Positions 26,919-37,340 are shown, counted from the first letter of the stretch. The stretch: 64,000 nucleotides of DNA from Zwartia vadi (GCF_030410375.1 NZ_JAUHHE010000003.1:1-64000), one strand, 5' to 3'. The notes: generated by a model from the letters alone, not told the origin. Made by a program: numbers and translations.

Positions 26919-27797
26919 TTAAAAAACCTTGTTGATTGTTAACAGGATAGACTGGGTGGTAGCAGTGCCTGTACTGCTACCGATCAACGAGCCGCTATAA
27001 GTGCTGGGAGTGCTTGGATTGTTGAATGTAGAGTAATAACTTGCGGTTTTATTCTGTGTCATGCTGATCGTATAGCTCAGATCGAGAAACCAGGACTTGT
27101 CGAGGTAATACGTTCCGCCCACAACCAGCGCACCACCCCAGACCCATTGGCTTGCAGAAAAGTTTTGCGGCGCACCCGAAATATCGGTTCTCGCACCGTT
27201 TAAATCGGCAAAACCAACAAGGTTGTTTATCTTGGTATCGACTTGCGACAGGGTTGGACCCACGCCAAAATAAACAGTACCTCTTTCAAAAGACTGACCG
27301 AAATATGGAATCAATGAAAACTGATGGTTAATTGTTTTCTGATATGAGCTAGCAATAGCATTCCCAGTAAAGGGGGTGCCATTTGAATAAGAGCCATACT
27401 GCGGGATTCGAATGTAGTCGTTTGTCGCTGTTGTCCCCCCTAAGTAACCATAGGAAAACTTTACGCCCCACAAGTAATCAGAATCTTTAAATTTTTGAAA
27501 ATATCCAGCCTGAATAGATGGGGATACGCCATTCGCAGTGGGCATATCAATCCCGACAGGTGGTCCTCCTGCAGTCCCTGAGGACTCAAAGGCGCCTGTA
27601 GAGGTATTCGTTACAGTCGAGGTACCAGTCGCTTCAAGCATCTGGCCTTTGAATTTTGTCGAATTCAGTCCCATACCCAAGCCGAGATAAGCGCCTGAAT
27701 TTGGAACAAGTGAAGTCGAAGTAGATTGTGCGCTGGAGACTGTCGACAAGACGGTCAAAAGAGGCATTGCCATGCTGAGAATAAATGCTTTTTTCAT
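26919..27797 (-). CDS. Outer membrane beta-barrel protein
   Basis: A 292-residue protein with a signal peptide (to about residue 23, SSAQST) and then alternating aromatic/glycine-rich strands typical of an opacity or OmpW-like barrel: GAYLGLGMGLNSTKF near the start, YLWGVKFSYGYLGG, YFGVGPTLSQVD, and a terminal strand ending SILLTINKVF with the C-terminal Phe signature for outer membrane insertion. Low-complexity Ser/Thr/Gly loops separate the strands. No neighbour explains its role; it is transcribed alone, 120 bases from the MaoC stop. Specific porin or adhesin activity is unknown. Confidence 0.75.
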   Translation of the reverse strand: MKKAFILSMAMPLLTVLSTVSSAQSTSTSLVPNSGAYLGLGMGLNSTKFKGQMLEATGTSTVTNTSTGAFESSGTAGGPPVGIDMPTANGVSPSIQAGYFQKFKDSDYLWGVKFSYGYLGGTTATNDYIRIPQYGSYSNGTPFTGNAIASSYQKTINHQFSLIPYFGQSFERGTVYFGVGPTLSQVDTKINNLVGFADLNGARTDISGAPQNFSASQWVWGGALVVGGTYYLDKSWFLDLSYTISMTQNKTASYYSTFNNPSTPSTYSGSLIGSSTGTATTQSILLTINKVF

Positions 27798-27885
27798 TGC
27801 GATGGCCTTTGAAGGTGTACTTCAAATACGCCAGTGTATTCTGGTCAATGCATTTAAACCATGCGGGTTTGGCAATCTTATCGTT

Positions 27886-27922
27886 TGCGATCACAGTTCA
27901 ACATACCAAAACTGTGATCGCA
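27886..27922 (-). terminator. Strong hairpin after gabT
   Basis: A perfect 13-base stem (TGCGATCACAGTT with AACTGTGATCGCA) closes an 11-base loop. It begins ten bases past the gabT stop, at the end of the long minus-strand operon. There is no clear U-run on the minus strand after it, so it may be an imperfect terminator or an mRNA 3' stabiliser. Confidence 0.55.
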
Positions 27923-27931
27923 GATCACTCA

Positions 27932-29221
27932 TTACGCAGCAAGGCGCATTCTGCTTGCTTCGCGAATAGAAAGTTTGATGATTTCAAGAGCGGCATCAAA
28001 CTGCTCTTGGGGAATAGTCAAAGGATACAGGAAACGAATCACGTTGGCATAAACGCCGCAAGTCAAAAGAATTAATCCATGAGACATCGCTATTCTTTGA
28101 ACTTCGTTTGTGATTTCAGGTGAAGGTTCACCCGTTTTAGGATCACAAAACTCCGCGGCAACCATCGAACCCAGTCCCCTTACCTCCGCAATAGCAGGAT
28201 TTGATTTCCTTTCAGCCTCAAGAGTCGTCATCAGTTGCTGACCCAACTGTGCGGAACGCTCACACAAGCCCTCTGCCTGGATCGTATCGATCACCGCATG
28301 CGAAGCCGCAATCGCCAACGGATTACCTGCGTATGTGCCGCCTAAACCACCCGGAGCGGGACCATCCATCACATCGGCACGACCGCAGACACCGGACAGA
28401 GGCATGCCACCCGCCAAACTCTTGGCCATCGTCACAATATCCGCTTCGACACCATAGTGCTCCATTGCAAACATCTTTCCCGTGCGCGCAAAGCCTGATT
28501 GCACTTCGTCAGCGATTAGCAAAATGCCATGCTTGTCACAAATTTTGCGCAGAGCAATAACAAGTTCCTTAGGGATGATATAGAAGCCTCCCTCACCTTG
28601 CACAGGTTCGAAAATAATCGCAGCCACGCGACTTGCTTCAATATCAGCTTTGAACAATCTTTCAATCGCAGCGATCGACTCCGCGACTGAAACATGCAAC
28701 ATTTCGCTCGGAAATGGAACGTGATAAATGTCGCTAGGGAAAGGTCCGAAGGCAGTCTTGTAAGGAACAACCTTGCCAGTCAACGCCATCCCCAGATTTG
28801 TACGACCATGAAACGCACCGGAAAAAGCAATCACGCCATGACGCCCGGTATAGGCCCGTGCGATTTTAACTGCATTTTCAACAGCCTCAGCACCTGTTGT
28901 AAAAAATGCAGTTTTCTTTGGACCTGAAATGGGTGTGATCTCGGCAACACGCTCAGCCAGCGATACATAACTTTCATAAGGAATGACTTGATAGGCCGTA
29001 TGCGTAAAACGTTCAAGCTGTTCCTGCATCGCACGGACTAATGCAGGATGACGGTGGCCAGTATTCATGACAGCAATACCGCAAGCAAAGTCGGTGTACT
29101 TGTTGCCTTCAACATCCCAAAGGGTTGCGTTTTCAGCACGGTCTGCATAAAAATCACACATAATGCCAACTCCGCGTGGAGCTATCGCTTTACGGCGCTT
29201 TGTAATATCCGAATTATTCAT
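27932..29221 (-). CDS. gabT: 4-aminobutyrate aminotransferase
   Basis: A 429-residue class III PLP aminotransferase that converts GABA and 2-oxoglutarate to succinate semialdehyde and glutamate. Visible features are FACGIAVMNTGHRHP near the N-terminus, FTTGAEAVENAVK, AFHGRTNLGM, the PLP-binding Asp in LIADEVQSGFARTGK and the Schiff-base lysine in MAKSLAGGMPLSG. The ATG at 29221 with AGGG six bases upstream is chosen over upstream codons to 29242. It is the last gene of the minus-strand cluster and follows the acetylpolyamine-type deacetylase, which suits a pathway that ends in GABA. Confidence 0.9.
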   Translation of the reverse strand: MNNSDITKRRKAIAPRGVGIMCDFYADRAENATLWDVEGNKYTDFACGIAVMNTGHRHPALVRAMQEQLERFTHTAYQVIPYESYVSLAERVAEITPISGPKKTAFFTTGAEAVENAVKIARAYTGRHGVIAFSGAFHGRTNLGMALTGKVVPYKTAFGPFPSDIYHVPFPSEMLHVSVAESIAAIERLFKADIEASRVAAIIFEPVQGEGGFYIIPKELVIALRKICDKHGILLIADEVQSGFARTGKMFAMEHYGVEADIVTMAKSLAGGMPLSGVCGRADVMDGPAPGGLGGTYAGNPLAIAASHAVIDTIQAEGLCERSAQLGQQLMTTLEAERKSNPAIAEVRGLGSMVAAEFCDPKTGEPSPEITNEVQRIAMSHGLILLTCGVYANVIRFLYPLTIPQEQFDAALEIIKLSIREASRMRLAA

Positions 29222-29263
29222 TTTTTGTCCCTGCCTCATCAAAAAGAGAGAAAACTTTCAAAT

Positions 29264-30280
29264 TTATTTCAAAAATCCAGTGAAAAAACTATGTGTGTTA
29301 TCAGACATCGCTCCGAGGTGATACCCACCCTCTTGCACGACCACCGTGGGAAGATTCAAATCCGAGACAATTTTTCCCAATCGCGCGAATCCCTCTGTCG
29401 TAACCGCAACTTGAGCCTGGGGATCATCTTTATAGACATCAAACCCCAAGGCAAGAACGATCGCATCGGGCTTGAACCTCTGGATGGTCTCGATCGCGAC
29501 CTGCACCTTGTCAAAGAACACTTTCTCGGTTGACCCGTGCGGCATAGGCAAGTTCAAGTTAAAGCCCTCACCCTGACCCTCCCCTTGCTCATCGTCAAAG
29601 CCGGCAACAACAGGGTAGAAATTCGTGGGGTCACCGTGAACGGAAACATACATGACGTCATCTCTGCCGTAAAAAATTTCTTGAACACCCTGCCCATGAT
29701 GCATATCCGTATCAAGTACAACAACTTTCCCAAATTTTTGTCTGAGATGTTGCGCGGCGACGGCAGCATTGTTGATATAACAAAAGCCACCCGCCGCATC
29801 GCGGCGCGCATGGTGGCCAGGTGGACGACACAAAGCGTAGGCCTTGCGCTCACCCGCCAAGATCTCCTCTGCGGCGGCGACCGCCGATTGGGCCGCCCAA
29901 TAGGACGAAGTCCAAGTATGCGGGCCAATCGGGCAGCTGCCGTCGGCAAGATAACGGGCGGCTTCGGCAAGGATCCCGCGCAAAGGATTGGGGTGCCGGA
30001 CATAGACGTTTGACATCACCTCATCACCCCAGTCTTGGGGAATTTCTTTCCAGCGACGATGTGCATGCTCAAGAAAATTCAGATACTCAGGAGCATGAAC
30101 AGCCAACAAAGGAGTGCGGCCATAATCTTTCGGTTCCACCACAGAGAGGTTCATTTTTGATAAACCCTCCAAAATGCCATCGACGCGATCAGGAATTTCT
30201 TGTGGTTTTCTCATCTGACCGCGAGAAAGATAAGTCTGTGGATGATGAAGTTTGACGTTTGGATGATAAAAAGATTTCAT
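29264..30280 (-). CDS. Acetylpolyamine amidohydrolase-like (histone deacetylase family)
   Basis: A 338-residue zinc deacetylase of the histone-deacetylase superfamily. The catalytic His pair is in CRPPGHHARRD, the zinc ligands in LDTDMHHGQG and later in the GFDVYKDDP region, and the VSVHGDPTNFYP motif is typical of bacterial acetylpolyamine amidohydrolases. These remove the acetyl group from N-acetylputrescine, N-acetylcadaverine and similar amines. The ATG at 30280 is chosen over the longer frame to 30400, which runs into the transporter gene and lacks family similarity. An aldehyde dehydrogenase and GabT in the same operon complete a putrescine-to-succinate type route. Confidence 0.85.
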   Translation of the reverse strand: MKSFYHPNVKLHHPQTYLSRGQMRKPQEIPDRVDGILEGLSKMNLSVVEPKDYGRTPLLAVHAPEYLNFLEHAHRRWKEIPQDWGDEVMSNVYVRHPNPLRGILAEAARYLADGSCPIGPHTWTSSYWAAQSAVAAAEEILAGERKAYALCRPPGHHARRDAAGGFCYINNAAVAAQHLRQKFGKVVVLDTDMHHGQGVQEIFYGRDDVMYVSVHGDPTNFYPVVAGFDDEQGEGQGEGFNLNLPMPHGSTEKVFFDKVQVAIETIQRFKPDAIVLALGFDVYKDDPQAQVAVTTEGFARLGKIVSDLNLPTVVVQEGGYHLGAMSDNTHSFFTGFLK

Positions 30281-30287
30281 GAGAGAC

Positions 30288-31187
30288 TCACTTTCTTTGA
30301 AAATTTGAGATAAGAGTCGGGAGCGAGATCGACAAACCTGCGAGCGTAATGAGCAACATTCCGATGACAGCCAAGGACTTGGGAAAATGATCAAAAACAA
30401 GCATACTAAAGATCACGGCCAACAGGAGATGAAAGTAATTAAATGGCGCCAACACGGAAGCCGGCACATATTGAAAAGCGCGTATCAACAAATACTGTCC
30501 AATCCCACTCAGAAATCCGACTAAAAGCATTTCAATCATATCGTGAGCGTCAGGCCAACGGGTCGGCCAAAACGACAACAACACGATTGTCCCCATCACC
30601 GTGCAGATCACAGCCGCATATAGAAACTGTTGCTCGCTTGTCACCTGTCCAGAGAGCTTGCGCGTCAATAACTGCACCATCGCAAAACTTATTGCCGCCA
30701 TCAGCATCAACGCGCTCCCCAGAAGGGAAAGCTGACCACTTGGATGAACAATCAAGAGCATCCCAATCATTCCAACCACAACCGCAGCGATCTGTTTAAA
30801 CCTGACAGTTTCTTTGAGCATCAAAGGAGCGAGCGCAACGATCATCAGAGGTGCTGAAAAATATATCGCTGTCGCTTCTGCCAAAGGCATGTATTGAAGC
30901 GCTGGCATAAAACAAATACCCACCATCCCTAGCATTGCACCACGTATCCATAACAGTCTGCGTTGCGGTGCTGCCACAACGAAAGGAATTTTGTTTTTAA
31001 ACATCACGCCAAGCGCCATCGCCAGAACAACAATGTAGCGTGTGAGATTGACCAGTGGAGCCGAGTTGCGTTGAACCAGATCTTTGGCCATCACATCCAG
31101 AACAGCCAGCGCAAACAATGCCGTTAAAAAAATACCAAATCCTCTTAGCCAGTTTGTCTGGTCCTCTGTTTTCATTTGGGACAGCAT
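30288..31187 (-). CDS. EamA-family DMT transporter
   Basis: A 299-residue drug/metabolite transporter with about ten membrane helices arranged as two EamA repeats; the first repeat contains the RYIVVLAMAL and PLAEATAIYFSAPL elements and the second begins near the VQLLTRKLSG segment. The ATG at 31187 overlaps the aldehyde dehydrogenase stop as TGATG, so coupling is likely; GTG at 31190 and ATG at 31175 are alternatives. Its place in the middle of an amine catabolic operon suggests it exports or imports an intermediate or a related amine. Direction and substrate are not known. Confidence 0.82.
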   Translation of the reverse strand: MLSQMKTEDQTNWLRGFGIFLTALFALAVLDVMAKDLVQRNSAPLVNLTRYIVVLAMALGVMFKNKIPFVVAAPQRRLLWIRGAMLGMVGICFMPALQYMPLAEATAIYFSAPLMIVALAPLMLKETVRFKQIAAVVVGMIGMLLIVHPSGQLSLLGSALMLMAAISFAMVQLLTRKLSGQVTSEQQFLYAAVICTVMGTIVLLSFWPTRWPDAHDMIEMLLVGFLSGIGQYLLIRAFQYVPASVLAPFNYFHLLLAVIFSMLVFDHFPKSLAVIGMLLITLAGLSISLPTLISNFQRK

Positions 31188-32701
31188 CACGCTTTAAGAT
31201 TGAACCAAGTAGTTTTTAAATCACAATATTTATCGAGAGCGTGAAGTGACTTATCACGACCAAAACCCGACTGCTTGACCCCGCCAAATGGAACAGTGAT
31301 ATCTCCATCAAAATAACAGTTCACCCAAACCAAACCAGCACGAAGTTTTCGGCTAACGCGATGGGCACGTGACAAATTTGCGGTCCACAGACCCGCCCCT
31401 AAGCCATAAATAGAGTCATTGGCCAGCTTGATCACCTCTTCTTCATCTGAAAAACGCTGGGCGGCAAGAACTGGTCCAAAAATTTCTTCTTGAACGATCG
31501 ACAAATCGGACTGAGTCAAACCAGGTCTTGTGCAATCAAATATGGTTGGCTCAATAAAGTAGCCACCACTTTCAGCCCTGATTTTCTTACCTCCCGTTCG
31601 CAACTGAGCACCTTGCGACTGACCAGACTCGATATAGCTCAATACCTTATTAAACTGACGCTCGTCGACGATGGCCCCCATCACAGTCGCTGGATCCAAA
31701 GGATCGCCGGGTTGCATCTTGGCAGCAGCCTGAGAGACCTTATCCATGAATATGTCATAGATACTGTCATGAACATAAAGCCTTGATCCGGCAATACAAA
31801 CCTCACCTTGGTTGGCGAAGATACCGACTGCGGCCGCCTGAGCTGCCGCGTCAAGATCAGGACAGTCTTCAAAAATGATGTGGGGGGATTTACCACCACA
31901 CTCCAACCATATCCGCTTAAGATTCGACATGCCTGAGTACTGCATAAACCGTTTACCTGTGGCGGTTGATCCCGTAAAGGCTAAGCAATCCACTTGAGGG
32001 TGCATACCGAGTGCTTGACCTGCATCGACCCCTGTTCCAGGCAGGACATTTAAAACACCTGGCGGAATTCCAGCTTGCAAAGCTAACTCGGCTAATTTGA
32101 GAACACTTAACGGTGTTTGTTCGGCTGGTTTCAATATCACGCTATTTCCAGCAGCCAGAGCGGGCGCAACTTTCCATGAGGCCATCATCAAGGGGTAGTT
32201 CCACGGGACAACGGCTGCAACCACACCGACCGGCTCTCTTGTGATTGTTGCTAAAGCGTCTTGACCTGTGGGTGCGATCTCATCGTACTGCTTATCAATC
32301 GCCTCGCCATACCAGGCAAAGCATTTTGCCGACTCAGGAATGTCATACATCACAGCGTCTGCTATTGGCTTTCCCATGCAGAGTGTTTCAAGCAAGGCAA
32401 GCTCTTCGGTATGCGCTTCTATCAGGGTTGCGAGTTTGAGTAAAACAGTTTTTCGTTCACGCGGTGACAAGCCTGACCAAACAGCGCTTTCAAATGACGC
32501 TTTGGCAATCTTGACAGCGACATCCACATCATTTGCCTGGCAAGCGGAAACATTGACAAGCAATTCACCATTCGATGGATTCACTATCTGCATCGTCTGA
32601 CCATTGACGGCATCTACAAATCTTCCGCCAATAAATGCTTGATGTGGCAAAGATAGTGTACTTGCTTTTTCTTTCCAGTAAGCGAGATCATGCAAACTCA
32701 T
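31187..32701 (-). CDS. Aldehyde dehydrogenase, PuuC-like
   Basis: A 504-residue NAD(P)-dependent aldehyde dehydrogenase. Catalytic Cys is in NQGEVCIAGSRLYVH, the general base Glu in LECGGKSP, the NAD-binding glycine motif in FTGSTATGK, and the conserved EEIFGPV and PFGGVKQSGFGRD stretches are present. It resembles the gamma-glutamyl-gamma-aminobutyraldehyde/aminobutyraldehyde dehydrogenases of polyamine breakdown. GGGAG lies seven bases before the ATG. It would oxidise an aminoaldehyde, whose product GabT then handles. Specificity for 4-aminobutyraldehyde is inferred from neighbours. Confidence 0.83.
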   Translation of the reverse strand: MSLHDLAYWKEKASTLSLPHQAFIGGRFVDAVNGQTMQIVNPSNGELLVNVSACQANDVDVAVKIAKASFESAVWSGLSPRERKTVLLKLATLIEAHTEELALLETLCMGKPIADAVMYDIPESAKCFAWYGEAIDKQYDEIAPTGQDALATITREPVGVVAAVVPWNYPLMMASWKVAPALAAGNSVILKPAEQTPLSVLKLAELALQAGIPPGVLNVLPGTGVDAGQALGMHPQVDCLAFTGSTATGKRFMQYSGMSNLKRIWLECGGKSPHIIFEDCPDLDAAAQAAAVGIFANQGEVCIAGSRLYVHDSIYDIFMDKVSQAAAKMQPGDPLDPATVMGAIVDERQFNKVLSYIESGQSQGAQLRTGGKKIRAESGGYFIEPTIFDCTRPGLTQSDLSIVQEEIFGPVLAAQRFSDEEEVIKLANDSIYGLGAGLWTANLSRAHRVSRKLRAGLVWVNCYFDGDITVPFGGVKQSGFGRDKSLHALDKYCDLKTTWFNLKA

Positions 32702-32714
32702 CTTCTATCTCCCA

Positions 32715-33959
32715 TTAGAGACCAGCCGTTTCAAGCATGGCTTGCAGAAGGACCTGCGCACCCGCTTCGATGTCTTCGGGAGTCGCATCTTCGATTTCGT
32801 TGTGACTGATGCCATCTTTACAAGGAATAAAAATCATTGCGGTCGGAGCGACACTCGATATATAGACAGCATCATGTCCGGCGCCCGTGACGATATCCAT
32901 GTGTGAATAGCCGCAATGCTGTGCGGCATGCCGAACAGTATTGACTAAAGAAGGAGTAAAGGGTGTGGGTGGCCAATATTGGATATCCTGAATGCTGACC
33001 TTTACTGAATGAAGAGTTTCAATCTCTTGACAGACTTTGCGAAACTTCAAATCCATCTCTGCAAGCGTCTCAACATTTTCATGACGCAAATCCGCTGTAA
33101 AAGTAACGCGACCCGGAATCACGTTTCGAGACCCTGGGTATGCATTCACTACACCAACCGTGCCGCGACCGTGTGGTTGATTTTCCCGGGCGATATCAAT
33201 CACAGACTGCATCAGATATGTAGCCGCATACAGCGCATCTTGACGAACCTGCATTGGAGTGGGACCAGCATGCATTTCCATTCCGGTGACTGTCACGTCA
33301 TACCATCGCAGACCCAATCCGCCGGTCACAACGCCAATGGTTTTCTTTTCATGTTCGAGAATGGGTCCCTGTTCGATATGCGCTTCGAAATAGGCTTTCA
33401 GTGCCCTGCCTTTTGCAGGCGCTTCCCCTGCGTAACCAATTGCCTTGAGCTCTTCGGCAACGACCTTGCCATCTTGGTCTTTCGCGCTCAATGCAGTCTC
33501 TAGGGAAAACTTCCCTGCAAACACACCAGAGCCCATTAGGACAGGGACAAAACGCGTCCCCTCCTCATTTGTCCAAATTGCAAGCTCAAGTGGGGCCTCA
33601 GTCTGTATGCCCTTTTCCCGGAGTGTACGCATCACTTCAAGACCAGCCAAAACACCGAAACAACCATCAAACTTACCGCCAGTGGGTTGGGTATCGATAT
33701 GACTTCCGGTCATGACAGGCGGCAGTGCCGGATTACGGCCTTCAAGACGGCCAAAAATATTTCCAATCTGATCGACACTGACCTTTAAACCTGCGCTTTT
33801 CATCCAGCCAACGACTAAATCACGTCCCTCGCCATCGAGCTTGGTCAAGGCCAAACGGCAATTTCCGCCTTTATCCGTTGCACCAATTTTTGCAAGCTCC
33901 ATCAGCGAGCTGTAAAGACGTGGACCATTGATTGATATTTTTTCAATTAATTCATTCAT
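32715..33959 (-). CDS. Zn-dependent N-carbamoyl-amino-acid/allantoate-type amidohydrolase
   Basis: A 414-residue M20-family amidase of the HyuC/AllC/ureidopropionase type. Metal residues are seen in TGSHIDTQPTGGKFDG, the Glu pair in WTNEEGTRF, the His in FEAHIEQGP, the dimerisation-domain MEMHAGPTPM and the final His in KDGISHNEIED. Such enzymes hydrolyse N-carbamoyl amino acids or ureides. The ATG at 33959 is chosen over the extended frame to 33998, which overlaps the ThDP gene. In this operon it may release an amine or amino acid from an amide or carbamoyl conjugate imported by the ABC system. Confidence 0.83.
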   Translation of the reverse strand: MNELIEKISINGPRLYSSLMELAKIGATDKGGNCRLALTKLDGEGRDLVVGWMKSAGLKVSVDQIGNIFGRLEGRNPALPPVMTGSHIDTQPTGGKFDGCFGVLAGLEVMRTLREKGIQTEAPLELAIWTNEEGTRFVPVLMGSGVFAGKFSLETALSAKDQDGKVVAEELKAIGYAGEAPAKGRALKAYFEAHIEQGPILEHEKKTIGVVTGGLGLRWYDVTVTGMEMHAGPTPMQVRQDALYAATYLMQSVIDIARENQPHGRGTVGVVNAYPGSRNVIPGRVTFTADLRHENVETLAEMDLKFRKVCQEIETLHSVKVSIQDIQYWPPTPFTPSLVNTVRHAAQHCGYSHMDIVTGAGHDAVYISSVAPTAMIFIPCKDGISHNEIEDATPEDIEAGAQVLLQAMLETAGL

Positions 33960-33969
33960 GAATATTTCC

Positions 33970-35676
33970 TCAAGAGACTTTCGCAAGTGCGCGTGCACGA
34001 ATTTGCGTCAAGGTATCGCCCGGAGCAATGCCATCCGCGTCGTATTGCAACTCAATCAAAGCCGGAAGCCTTTGTGTGTGTGCAAACTCAAGCGCTGTTT
34101 TGAACGCAGCTGCAAAATCCTCAGTCCGTGTCACAGTCTGGCCAAAACCTTTGTAGGCCTGAATAAGTTGCGAAAAGTTTGGATTGTCAAAACCGAGCGC
34201 AATCGTTCGACCAGGAAACTCACGCTCCTGATGCGCGCGTATGGTGCCCCACATGCTGTTATTAAATACCAGCACAACAATACCCAAGCGGTATTGCATC
34301 GCGACGCCAAGCTCCTGGCATGTCATCTGAAAGCAGCCATCACCAGCGAAACACACTACCGTTCGCTCGGGAGACTCTAACTTTGCTGAAATCGCTGCAG
34401 GCAAGCCATAACCCATCGTCCCAACAACAGGAGCCAAGCTTGTACCAATACCTGAAAATCGTCGATAACGATGTGGAAATAGCGCATAATTTCCTGCACC
34501 AACCGTCACGCATGCATCCCTGGGCAGCAAAGCATCGACTTGAGCGGACACTGCGTTGAGATTGAGCGTGCCGGGTGCGTCAAGTGGAACGAGACTATTT
34601 AAATAGTCTTGATGGCAAGACTTGACCCACTCCCCTCGTCCGGGCGCATAACTCGGTGACAAACCTTGTAACGCTTGCGCAAAACCCACTGGCGTCGCTG
34701 TAATGGCTAGGCTGGGATGATAGAGTCTCCCGAGTTCAGATGGATCAGGATATATATGAATCAATCTCTGTCGTGGCATGGGACTTTCAATCCAGCTATA
34801 GCCTTCACTGGTGGGTTCATTCAAATGCGCACAGACACTGATAATTAAATCGGCTTGCGTTAATTGCTCACGTAGCTCATGGGTCATCCCCCAGCCGATA
34901 TGTCCAACGAAATTCGGATGGTCCCAGTCCATACACTCGAGCCGGCGCCAGGAAACACCAACCGGAATCTCAAATGCCAGCGCAAAAAGTCCAATCTGCT
35001 CTCTAGACTCCTGCGTCCACCCGCTCCCGCCTAAGACCATCATCGGTCTTTTGGCCTGTGTTATCAGGCTGACCAAGGCAGAAATATCTTGGGAACTTGG
35101 CGAGATTTGAGTACGAACATAGCGTGGCAAGTCAGGTACGTTCGATCGCCCCCACAAGGTATCCTCAGGCAGAGCCAATACGACAGGGCCCGGACGACCA
35201 CTTGTTGCAACAGCAAAAGCACGCGCAACAAATTCTGGAATACGCTCTGTTCGATCGATCTGTGCCACCCATTTACACAAACTGCCAAACATCTTGCGAT
35301 AGTCTATTTCTTGAAATGCTTCACGCTCGATATGATCGTTACCAACCTGACCGACAAATAAGATCAAGGGGGTTGAATCCTGAAATGCTGTATGAACGCC
35401 CACACTCGCATTGGTCGCACCCGGACCTCGGGTGACGAAACACACACCAGGCTCGCCCGTCAGTTTTCCATAAGCCTCGGCCATATAGACCGCACCGCTC
35501 TCCTGACGACAAACGATGGGATCTATGACACCTTGATGGTCATAAAAAGCATCGATACATGGCAAGTAGCTCTCCCCGGCAACCATAAAAACTCTTTTGG
35601 TTCCGTGTATTTTGAGCTGCTGAACAAGAATTTGCCCGCCATTTCGCAAATCTTTAGCGTCTGTCTGAAGCGTCAT
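33970..35676 (-). CDS. ThDP-dependent acetolactate synthase-like enzyme
   Basis: A 568-residue thiamine-diphosphate enzyme with a PYR domain (catalytic Glu in VCRQESGAVYMAEAYGKLTG), a central FAD/nucleotide-like domain, and a PP domain with cofactor motif AGDGCFQMT closing in VFNNSMWGT. The order and length fit the acetolactate synthase/oxalyl-CoA decarboxylase group. Its role among amine catabolic genes is not clear; carboligation or decarboxylation of an acid released by the deacylase is possible. It lies between the ABC transporter ATPase (7-base gap) and the amidohydrolase, so it is part of the operon. Confidence 0.78.
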   Translation of the reverse strand: MTLQTDAKDLRNGGQILVQQLKIHGTKRVFMVAGESYLPCIDAFYDHQGVIDPIVCRQESGAVYMAEAYGKLTGEPGVCFVTRGPGATNASVGVHTAFQDSTPLILFVGQVGNDHIEREAFQEIDYRKMFGSLCKWVAQIDRTERIPEFVARAFAVATSGRPGPVVLALPEDTLWGRSNVPDLPRYVRTQISPSSQDISALVSLITQAKRPMMVLGGSGWTQESREQIGLFALAFEIPVGVSWRRLECMDWDHPNFVGHIGWGMTHELREQLTQADLIISVCAHLNEPTSEGYSWIESPMPRQRLIHIYPDPSELGRLYHPSLAITATPVGFAQALQGLSPSYAPGRGEWVKSCHQDYLNSLVPLDAPGTLNLNAVSAQVDALLPRDACVTVGAGNYALFPHRYRRFSGIGTSLAPVVGTMGYGLPAAISAKLESPERTVVCFAGDGCFQMTCQELGVAMQYRLGIVVLVFNNSMWGTIRAHQEREFPGRTIALGFDNPNFSQLIQAYKGFGQTVTRTEDFAAAFKTALEFAHTQRLPALIELQYDADGIAPGDTLTQIRARALAKVS

Positions 35677-35683
35677 GTGAGAC

Positions 35684-37336
35684 CTAATTGTAAGAATCGC
35701 TGGCGGCCAATGGCTTCCAACGCTGACCAGGAATAGCGGAAATCAATGTGCGTGTGTACTCGTTCAGCGGTCGGTCAAATACTTGCTGCGGTGTGCCGTG
35801 CTCAACAATTTTCCCTCGATGCATCACCGCGATTTCATGGCAGATCTGGGCAGCGACGCGCAAGTCGTGCGTGATAAAAATCATGGCAACGTTCAGCTTT
35901 TTTTGAATATTTTGCAGCAAGCTCAAGACTTGCGCCTGAACGGAAACATCCAAAGCAGAAACAGACTCGTCCGCAACCAGTAATTCAGGTTGTAGGGCGA
36001 GTGCACGGGCGATACCGATACGCTGACGCTGCCCCCCTGAAAATTCATTTGGATAACGATCAAAAGCTGATTCATCGAGCTCAACCAGTCTCAGAAGTTC
36101 GCGAGCGCGTTGATTGGCTTCATCGCGACTAACACCATTGGCAATCGGACCGTCTGTAATAATCCGGCCAACTGTGTGCCTTGGATTCAAGGACGCAAAA
36201 GGATCCTGAAAAATCATCTGTATTTTTTGACGGAATGGCCTGAATTGCGACTCAGCCAGAGGCGCGATATCCTTGCCGTGAAACATCATCTTTCCGCCAT
36301 CGATGGCGACAAGTTTTAATAAACATCGACCAATCGTGGATTTGCCCGAGCCAGATTCGCCGACGATCCCTAAAGTCTGTCCTTTTCTAACTGTAAAACT
36401 CACCTCATCCACCGCGTGCACCACTCGTTTCTTGACAAACAAACCGCGGGCTGTCACGTAGGTCTTACTAAGCTTTTGCACATCTAAAACGACATCATCA
36501 GATTGATCGGAGTTTTCCGGCTGTGAATTGCCATGAGGAATAGCGGCGATCAAACGCTGTGTGTAAGGATGCTTTGGATCATTCAACACCTGATCTGCAG
36601 GTCCTTGCTCAACCACGAGCCCCTTCTCCATCACCATGACACGATCAGCGATATCCGCGACCACGCCAAAATCATGGGTGATGAACATCACAGCCATTTG
36701 CATGGATTGTTGAATCTTTTTAATCAGCGCGAGGATCTGCGCTTGAGTCGTCACATCCAGCGCTGTGGTGGGCTCATCCGCAATCAATATTGCGGGCTCA
36801 AGGGCAAGTGCCATCGCGATCATGACACGTTGTCGTTGTCCGCCAGACAAACGAAAGGGATAGGCGTACTGTATGGATTCTGGATCGGGCAAGCCCACCA
36901 ACTCTAAGAGCTCAAGCACGCGCTTTTGTCTGAGCACACCAGGATAGGCTTGATGGACAGCCATGACTTCTGCAATCTGATCACCGACGGTCATGAGCGG
37001 ATTGAGGGCTGACATCGGCTCTTGAAAAATCATGCCGATATCTCGACCGCGCAGTTTCAAGAGAGAATCTTCTGAAAGTGTCAGCAGGTCTTCGCCGCGA
37101 AAAATAATGTTGCCAGCCTCTGGCTTCAAATAGGTGGGTAAGAGTCCCATAATCGCGTTTGCGCTGATAGACTTGCCAGAGCCCGATTCACCAACGATGC
37201 AAAGGATTTCATTTGGATTCAAAACAAATGACACATCTTTGATGGCGTGGGCGCGATCGCCTCCCTTTGGCAGTCGGACACACAGGCCCTGAACGCTCAA
37301 AAGCGAATCGGTATTTTTTTCAATGGTGGTTGACAT
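35684..37336 (-). CDS. Fused dipeptide/opine-type ABC transporter ATPase
   Basis: A 550-residue protein with two complete ABC ATPase domains in tandem, as in GsiA, equal to DppD and DppF joined. Domain 1 has Walker A GESGSGKS, signature LSGGQRQR and Walker B ILIADEPT; domain 2 repeats them with Walker [10 protein letters not shown], signature FSGGQRQR and Walker [13 protein letters not shown]. Each ends with the oligopeptide/dipeptide C-terminal region ([22 protein letters not shown]). It energises the importer whose permeases and binding protein are encoded immediately upstream. Confidence 0.92.
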   Translation of the reverse strand: MSTTIEKNTDSLLSVQGLCVRLPKGGDRAHAIKDVSFVLNPNEILCIVGESGSGKSISANAIMGLLPTYLKPEAGNIIFRGEDLLTLSEDSLLKLRGRDIGMIFQEPMSALNPLMTVGDQIAEVMAVHQAYPGVLRQKRVLELLELVGLPDPESIQYAYPFRLSGGQRQRVMIAMALALEPAILIADEPTTALDVTTQAQILALIKKIQQSMQMAVMFITHDFGVVADIADRVMVMEKGLVVEQGPADQVLNDPKHPYTQRLIAAIPHGNSQPENSDQSDDVVLDVQKLSKTYVTARGLFVKKRVVHAVDEVSFTVRKGQTLGIVGESGSGKSTIGRCLLKLVAIDGGKMMFHGKDIAPLAESQFRPFRQKIQMIFQDPFASLNPRHTVGRIITDGPIANGVSRDEANQRARELLRLVELDESAFDRYPNEFSGGQRQRIGIARALALQPELLVADESVSALDVSVQAQVLSLLQNIQKKLNVAMIFITHDLRVAAQICHEIAVMHRGKIVEHGTPQQVFDRPLNEYTRTLISAIPGQRWKPLAASDSYN

Positions 37337-37340
37337 GACC

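Noticed and set aside
29537..30013. Long plus-strand open frames across the deacetylase gene
   Set aside because: They are antisense to a clear HDAC-family gene with intact catalytic motifs, lack family features and have no ribosome site.
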